Assembly (NCBI GenBank): GCA_933228895.1
Contig: CAKOGI010000037.1
Span: 62,001 to 126,000 of the forward strand
Source: Platycnemis pennipes
Lineage: Eukaryota > Arthropoda > Insecta > Odonata > Platycnemididae
DNA: 64,000 nucleotides
Direction: 5' to 3'
The notes under the pieces were generated by a model, which worked only from the letters and a program-made list of their open reading frames with translations, made no database searches and had not been told where the DNA came from. Shown piece by piece: positions 57,650 through 64,000 of this stretch; position 1 is the first letter of the stretch, and every line of letters starts with the position of its first letter. Both the position numbers and the translations under genes were made by a program.

Positions 57650-57860
57650 TCACGGAAATGACTTCCCTTATGAAAATCATGGAGTCCTAATGATTCCTAA
57701 GGAATCACTAAGAGTCGCATGGAGTCCCTGAGGCTCGCAAGGACTCTCAGAGATTCATTCAGTTAGTCCAGAGCATTTGCAGGGAATCGCTGATTTTCCC
57801 AAGGAGATTCTGTGGAATCCCAGAGAATAACAGTGAGTCCCATGAATTCCACGGAACTAA
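57650..57860. repeat. GGAATC / GGAGTCC word array
   Basis: GGAGTCCTAATGATTCC, AAGGAATCACTAAGAGTC, GGACTCTC, AGGGAATCG, GGAGATTC, GGAATCCCAGAG and GAGTCCCATGAATTCC: about fourteen occurrences of one six-base theme in both orientations. Confidence 0.65.
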
Positions 57861-58654
57861 ATTATAATGAATAATTTTTAATAAATTTATTTAAATAATT
57901 AATAATTAAAAATGTCAATAATTTAGTTCAATGGAATCTATTCAAATTATATGATCATATATTTTACAATGAAGAGATTTTAGTATAGTACTACTTTTAA
58001 ATGTGGTAAATGGCATGTGAGAATATCAAGACACAACAAGTTGAAATAGTGCTCATTACATATATTTATTAAATAGAAAAATGAAAACTACAAAATGAAC
58101 CAGGAAATTATAGTTTTAGGGATAAAAATATATTTATACAATGACAAATTATAAATAATTTTTTGTTTACATCAAAATGAGCAACTGTTGATGCTCAAAG
58201 AGGTAAAGGAAATGAATATGTCAGATAAGTGTTCCTTAAGTGTCACAACAATATACAAGATACTTCTTAGCAGTATCTATGCCTTTATTTATTGTGGTTA
58301 CAACCACACTAACAACCTTTTACTAACTATAGAATTGGTATCGGTACTCCAACACCGTATGTCAAATCTAGAATGCACTTTAAGGTCAGAGGGAGGGCCA
58401 GGGTTGAGTTGCATGTCACCTGAGAGAAGAAAAAGAAGCAAGATAATGGCTTCACACTGAGGGTACAGTCTGGAGGTTGAGGGTCAGGGGTGTCACTGGG
58501 ACCTGGGTGATAAAGCGGTTGGGCAATGGGGGCAAGTGAGGGATAGACCACCCGATACAAACAAGAGAAAAAGAAATCTTCTATCACTGAACACTTCAGG
58601 GGGAATTGGGAGCACTAATGTTGAGGTGGGAGTGCATGGTGAAACTGTACAGAC
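57861..58654. other. AT-rich then GC-richer unassigned sequence
   Basis: 57861-57930 can pair (AACTAAATTAT with ATAATTTAGTT). 58380-58640 is purine-rich on plus and leads into the LINE tail; it may be the 3' UTR of that LINE on the minus strand. Confidence 0.35.
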
Positions 58655-58745
58655 ACTAATAATAATAATATTCTTTATTTGTCCAAGGATCTGTAGCTTG
58701 TACACAAAATACAAATATAGGACACGTCAGTTTTGATACATATTC
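58655..58745 (-). repeat. 3' tail of a non-LTR retrotransposon
   Basis: On the minus strand TGTACAAGCTACAGATCC, TTGGACAAATAAAGAAT and (ATT)n in succession. The AATAAAGAATATTATTATT end is typical of Jockey/L2/RTE-like insect LINEs that end in a trinucleotide repeat and not poly(A). No ORF2 is attached. Confidence 0.5.
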
Positions 58746-58847
58746 AATAAAAATTGAATTGGAATATATAAATTAACACAGAGTAAAATTCAACAACTAT
58801 AAATTTTTTTCATATATATTGGGCTGCTTAGCAATATATGTATTATT

Positions 58848-60205
58848 TCAAGTTATGAGAGTCTGTAAAATGCATTTAGATGTAATTTGCACAAGAGAGT
58901 TCCCCTTCTTATATTGGTGAATATGCTTCAGACTGTAATTTGTCTGTTCATCAACAAAAATGCCACTTTCCACCTCCAGCTCGGAAAAAACACAGCACAT
59001 TCCAAAATTTTCGTAGAATATAAAACATTCAACCTGTCCATTCTTCTCCAGACCATTATGGCTATAGAATATATAAGAGCTATCTCTCCTCTTTTCTTTT
59101 TTATGTATTCTTGAAGTAATGTGGCCCAAGTTTTTAACTAAAATTTTAGAGTACACTGTATGTCTTCTGCTTTCGGGGCGATCATCCAGGAACCTGGAAA
59201 TTAACTCCTGCACAGCACGAGAAAGAGAGGTATGATTCACCACACATGAGCGAGAACACCCACCCCTTAGTCCCAAATCTTGTGTTTCATGTCCATCATA
59301 TTGCCCTCTCAGCACTTCATATCTCATGACAAATCTGTTTGTATTTGTCAGTTGCTTAGCAACCTCTTGAGTGCCATGTATTAATCGTAAAAGCTGCCCA
59401 TTTACTTTTTCAAACATGAAACATGAATGAGCCCACAAAGGTCCCCAATTTATTACAGCCTCTGGCAAATGCAGAAGCAAGTGAACATTGTACTTGTATT
59501 GCCGGGGCCCATACAAAGGTCCAATCCTTTTTAAAAATTCTCTCAGCAGTTCAAATGATACCTTAAGGTCTGGAATAGAAATTTGCTCTTTCAGCATGAT
59601 CCATATGGCACCAACCAAGCAAATCCAATGTCCAATGAACTTCTCTGGCATAAAACCTTTTATGCAGACGAGGGAATAATAAAGAAGCCAATTCCGAAAT
59701 TCACTGGCTTTCCACATAGCACGACTAACAATACTACGTGGTACCCTGCTAAGTTGATTTGGTGGACAAATCCCTAGCAAAACTTTATCAATTTCTTTGG
59801 ATTTTCCACCAATATACCATTCTTCATTGTGGTTTGATGAGTCAAACCACAAGAAGAGAAATTGCCTTGTGACCCCAAGCAAAACACAATGCATATAATC
59901 AGGCACAAAAGACCGAGCCAAGTCCAGATGGGGCACAGATGCCACACATGATGGTCCTCTTACACCAAACACCCTAGACCTGTTGTTAGCTTTTATGGCC
60001 TAATATCTCATATTTGAATCGTTTCTAAGTTTAGGCAAGCATGCCTTGTGCGGGTACGTCTTGGGAAAGCCCTCCCCATTTTGCTCGCACCGAAAACAGC
60101 CATATTCTCCATTCCATTGAGAAATATTTTGAAGTGGGGCACGAGCTTGGGAATCAACTGTACATTACTCTACTCAATATTGTCTCTTCAGTCTCTGGAT
60201 GAGTC
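58848..60205 (-). pseudogene. Tnp2/CACTA-like (EnSpm) transposase, 5'-truncated, one nonsense codon
   Basis: On the minus strand the frame reads DSQARAPLQNISQWNGEYGC FRCEQNGEG from about 60150, then a TAG at 60001, then continues in the same frame: NNRSRVFGVRGPSC, DYMHCVLLGVTRQF, RNWLLYYSLVCIKGF, LLHLPEAVINWGPLWAHSCF and FEKVNGQLLRLIHGTQ, to a stop at 58848. The D..ARA...F/WNG..GC..C block, the DYMHC..LGV block and the F.E..NG.L....HGT block follow the order of Tnp2-type transposases. Only the single TAG interrupts 374 open codons downstream. The 5' end is lost at the LTR (60206). About half of a transposase remains. Confidence 0.75.
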
Positions 60206-61028
60206 GGCAGCGTTTCTCGTAAGAAGAACAGCAGTTCACGAGAAACGCTTGTCCAAAGGACAAATATTCTTGCCAAGACGGGTGAGCAAGATGAGGTCAG
60301 AAATAGAAAAAACCACAAAAGTAATACAATCTAACTAATCAAACACTGTATTTAAACAACAAGGTACAAACCAACAAAATTGAAATACTCTTCACCATTT
60401 CGGGAAAACTAATAACTTGCACCGGAAGTCCATGGCGCACAAAGGAGAATCGACTAACACTACTCTCCTCTCACCTCGCCTCGATATCGTCTCTTTGCCG
60501 TCTCGACTGGAACAGAGGGCGTGAGAGGGGAGGTATTCTCTGGGGTAAGGAGGGGGTATTTTCTGGAAGGTCAAAGTGCAATGGGGTTTAACGTGGAATT
60601 CCATTGGAGCAAATTGAGGGGAGGAAAAGGTGGCATGATTTGAAGGGGGCGAGGTGGAAACTCAGGATTGGCTCATCCGGGACTCTTTTTTCACTACGGC
60701 GGGGGAACACCAAAATAACGGCTCGTACGATGGCCTAACTTCTGGTCTTCTTCCGCGCTTTGGGGGCTATATAAGTGGTAGAGCTTCTGGAGAGGGAAAG
60801 GAGCGGCTGAAGGAGCGGCTGAAGGAGCCGCTGAAGGAGCCGCTGAAGGAGCCGCTGAACGAGCAGACGAAACGAAGCAGACGAAATCGATGCATTTTGG
60901 AATCGTAGGCATTGTTGGCTCCGCCTGTCGTTAGCTACGCCTGCGGCTAAGTCCGGAGGGTAATTAGTCCGCCGAGGGGTAATGTCCAACAAGGGGGGGA
61001 AGGGGGGGTGGGACCGAAAAATGCCACA
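60206..61028 (-). repeat. 3' LTR of a second element of the 560-1391 family
   Basis: 823 bp, co-linear with 560-1391 and in the same orientation. It starts (minus) TGTGGCATTTTTCGG and ends CTGCC, one base changed from CTGCA. A GCTGAAGGAGCC microrepeat near 60805-60860 is expanded relative to copy 1. A purine-rich tract directly before the LTR is not obvious on the minus strand. It truncates the Tnp2-type gene. Confidence 0.85.
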
Positions 61029-63661
61029 TCCACTGGGGGAAAACTGTCCACCAAAATAAACTTCCAGTTGGGGGAAGAACAATTGGTCTAATGAAACCAC
61101 TAATCACTTCACTGGGGGATCCACATGATTAACTGCTGAATTGACAAGCAGACACAGGAGCAAAAACTACAACACTCCCACACAGTGTTGGAAACCCATG
61201 TCACACAAACAGAAAGGGTGGCAGGTGCTCACTGAAATAACACCGTTCAAATACCCAAAATATTAGCAATTTGGAAAAGCAATTACAAAATAATCATCAC
61301 TGTAGTGAATTCTAGTCCTAAAGATGACTAACACAAAGTAGTTCTCTCACCCACTGCCAAGGGGTAAAGCTCAGGGGCTATCCACCTCAAGGATAACACA
61401 TACCCAAAAAAATGAATAAATGACAAAAGACACACTCACAGAGTTAACAGAATATGAACCATAACTGAGTGCACATGACGAGTAAATAACCATTCTTACT
61501 GTCACTAACAACTGTGAACCAACAGTCACAGATAACATCTGATATCAAACTTAATATCAGTGAAAATTAGAATAAATTAGGATGCCCAGTGTCTCACATC
61601 CAAGGCAAATGAAATTTATGAACAAAATACAGCACCCATAGTAACGAACATCTAACTCGTTGGGTGGAAGTGAAAAGAACAAAATCAGTTAAGTTTGCAT
61701 TAGGCATAAGTACATTAGTTAATTGATTGAAGACAAAACAATCATACAAATTAATTACCAATTAGTACATGGCAGGGACAATAGCCATGCAGTTAAATCA
61801 ATATTCCAAGTGTAACTAGATTATTTGACAAAAATTATTAAATAAGTATATGATTGAGATAGTGGTGAAGCAAATTAATTACCATAATAATACCTTAAAA
61901 CTAATTACATAGTTGTTCAGCCTCTTGGGTTGAACCGAATAAACATTGACAGTCAATCAATAATCATGGGTTGATAGAATCATAAGAATTACAATATATA
62001 TATATTAGTTATTACCAGTAATGAGAGCCATGTAGAGAATTAACAATAATATCAAGAGCAGTCAGACTCTTTCACAATGTGAGAGTAGAATTGAGAAAAT
62101 GATCAAGAAATACTTCAATAGGCAATTACCTTTTGTCATTCAACAACTTGGGTTGAACTGCCAAACACTGACCCATCAATCAAAGACTTAGGTTTGTTGA
62201 TATGACAAAATTACAATACATAATAATTAAGTGCAATAGTGAGAGCCATGTAGTGAAATTAACAATTATTTCAGGAGCACTCACACTTTCACAACATGAG
62301 TGTAAAATTGAGAGAAAGATGAGGAAACATTTTATACTCAATTACATTTTGGTCATTGACCAACTTGGGTTGAGCTGTTAGACACTTATCCAGTCATTGA
62401 CCAACTTGGGTTGAGCTGTTAGACACTTATCCAGTCAATCAAAGACTTGGGTTGGTTCAATTGACAAAATTACAATACATATTAAATTCAGTGCATTAGT
62501 GAGAGCCATGTAGTGAATTAACAATTATTTGAAGAGCAGTCAGAGTATTTTACAATAATTAAAGTTAAATGAATGACAATTATGAGAGTGATAAGGAAAT
62601 CCCCAATAATAATATCTTAAATACTAATTACATGTTGTCGTTCACCAACTTGGGTAGAACTGTTATGCATTGAGCCAGTCAATGAAATTGAGGGTTAATT
62701 GCAATGCCTCCAGATGACATAAGAGTACATTTCGAATTAGAGAAAAAATTAGATTTCTCTATACAGCTGTCATCCAATTAGAATAGCCCAAAATATGGAA
62801 ATAGATTAGGATGACTAAATAGAAAAAATTCAATAAGTCCACGGCCAGGTTAAGCCAAACACATGTTACACAAAGCTAAAGAGGAAAATTCAAGTTAGTG
62901 GCCACCGTCAAGGGTAATGCAATTGCAAAGTTATTAATGAGGGTAAATACCCCATCCAGCCAATGCTGGGTGCTGATTGCAGCGAGTTATAGTAACTGCT
63001 GGGCGATGAGAACGCAACCTCTACGCCGGAATAACAATGGTATACAAAGCAATAAACAGGTACAGAATAAACTGCCAAATTGTCACTGAGCTAGACAAAG
63101 ACCTGCCCCAGCAATAAATAGACCCAATAGTGAATAGCTATATAACTCCAGGTTCTGGTCCACATCGGAGGAATGATCAGGAAGACCAATGATCACTGGT
63201 GTAAACAGTCACTAAATAATCTTAATAGCCAATGACCCTCCGCGACTTAACTGGAAGCGAGCCACCTCGGGAATGTTCATGACTATTCTCCCCACTCCCT
63301 CCAGAATTCACAATAGCACTGTGCAAACACCGTTCCCCCTTCTGGTAGACACACATGATGAAGAGCAGGTAGAACCAACCAAAGTATAACAAAATAACAA
63401 CTAATGCCCCATAAACAGGCAGCACTAACATCAACAAATTAATTAAGTATGAATTGGCAGTATGAATTGGCAGTATGAAATTGGCAGTATGGATTGGCAG
63501 TAAGAATTGGCAGTTTTACAATTAAATAATTATTCAAGTAGCATACATTATAGTAAATTAAATGACAAATAGTGAAGAGAAATTTCCAAGCAATCAAGAC
63601 CATAGTTAGATAATAAATGCTAGTATTTAGATTCCTTTATCACTCAACATATTATAAATTA
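61029..63661 (-). other. Non-coding 3' region of the LTR element with about 200-bp repeats
   Basis: 2.6 kb between integrase and 3' LTR with no env-like or other long frame. From about 61910 to 62720 four diverged units of 200-240 bp share ACCAACTTGGGTTGAACTG, AATCAAAGACTTGGGTT, GTGAGAGCCATGTAGTGAA and TTAACAATTATTT. Unit three holds a further 50-bp duplication (62350-62440). AATTGGCAGTATG is repeated five times at 63453-63515. Long non-coding 3' regions are known in some gypsy elements. Confidence 0.6.
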
Positions 63662-64000
63662 TTAATCACCATGATAAGGCTTTAATTGAGAAACATGACA
63701 TATTCTCTCCTTGTTAGGACCAATATCGAGAACAGCGGTTACAGGAGAGACTAACTTTTTTATAATAAATGGGCCTTCCCATAGAGGGGTTAACTTTGCC
63801 ATAATCTTGTCTGCCTTAGAACTGATTGGATGTTTCTTTGACAACACCCTATCTCCAGGTTTGAAAGTTATGTCAGAATGAGAATTATCAAAAACTAGCT
63901 TTTGCTTAGATTTGGCTCTCTTCAAATTAGCAACTACCTGTTGCAAATAAGCTTCCCTCTCCTCTTCCAAAATATCATCCTCACACAGTTCTCTAGGAAT
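63662..64000 (-). CDS. Integrase C-terminus of a gypsy-type Pol (partial)
   Basis: The minus strand is open from the window edge to a stop at 63662, 112 residues. It starts IPRELCEDDILEEEREAYLQ and contains FKPGDRVLSKKHP, LTPLWEGPFIIKK and CHVSQLKPY. FKPGD.VL, L.P.W.GPF.I and HV..LKPY are the classic signature of the C-terminal domain of gypsy/retroviral-type integrases that closes Pol. The remainder of Pol lies right of the window. It belongs to the same minus-strand element as the LTR at 60206-61028; no env follows. Confidence 0.85.
   Translation of the reverse strand: MPRELCEDDILEEEREAYLQQVVANLKRAKSKQKLVFDNSHSDITFKPGDRVLSKKHPISSKADKIMAKLTPLWEGPFIIKKLVSPVTAVLDIGPNKERICHVSQLKPYHGD

Noticed and set aside
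60654..60912. Coding repeats in the LTR (Ala-Ala-Pro-Ser or Lys-Glu-Pro-Leu peptides)
   Set aside because: They translate the GCTGAAGGAGCC microrepeat inside a non-coding LTR.
61029..63661. Envelope gene of an errantivirus-like element
   Set aside because: No long frame, signal peptide or transmembrane pattern follows integrase; the region is repeats and AT-rich spacer.

Overview
The window is eukaryotic nuclear DNA, most likely from an insect or close arthropod relative. It is AT-rich, shows spliced-gene signals (GT-AG junctions, no operons or ribosome binding sites), and carries a ZAD (zinc-finger-associated domain) exon, a domain expanded mainly in arthropods. Most of the sequence is transposable elements, satellites and inverted repeats. 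I cannot name the species.

Host genes are sparse. The best is a minus-strand ZAD gene. Its start exon is at 26378-26509, its second exon at 25936-26133, and two acidic exons that may belong to it lie at 10775-10891 and 5053-5151. Any DNA-binding zinc fingers would lie left of the window or be lost. If the assignment holds, its introns contain a 13.5-kb inverted satellite structure, a Tigger inside a SINE, and an inverted repeat with THAP-like remnants.

Layout. 1-1391: 5' LTR and gag start of a minus-strand LTR element. 1392-1950: piggyBac end. 1965-2965: copy 1 of a dispersed, apparently spliced repeat family. 3250-3790: palindromic word arrays. 5228-6624: DNA transposon. 6674-8426: inverted repeat. 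8427-10284: SINE split by a Tigger. 12420-25910: inverted structure made of 192-bp satellite, identical 1.15-kb arms and a central 51-bp array. 29960-37775: nested symmetric shells of short palindromic word arrays around a 2-kb core. 38420-39185: spliced family copy 2. 40780-43885: inverted-repeat element with a frameshifted ORF. 44337-46342: complete piggyBac-type element with TTAA duplications. 50863-54910: very young copia element. 58848-60205: Tnp2-type transposase pseudogene. 60206-64000: 3' LTR, 3' region and integrase end of a second LTR element of the first family.

The most unusual signal is the repeated use of locus-specific palindromic words in both orientations, arranged between 29960 and 37775 as concentric matching shells. 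The large inverted satellite structure and the three-copy spliced family come next. All statements come from reading the sequence; no alignments or database searches were run, and distant boundaries are approximate.
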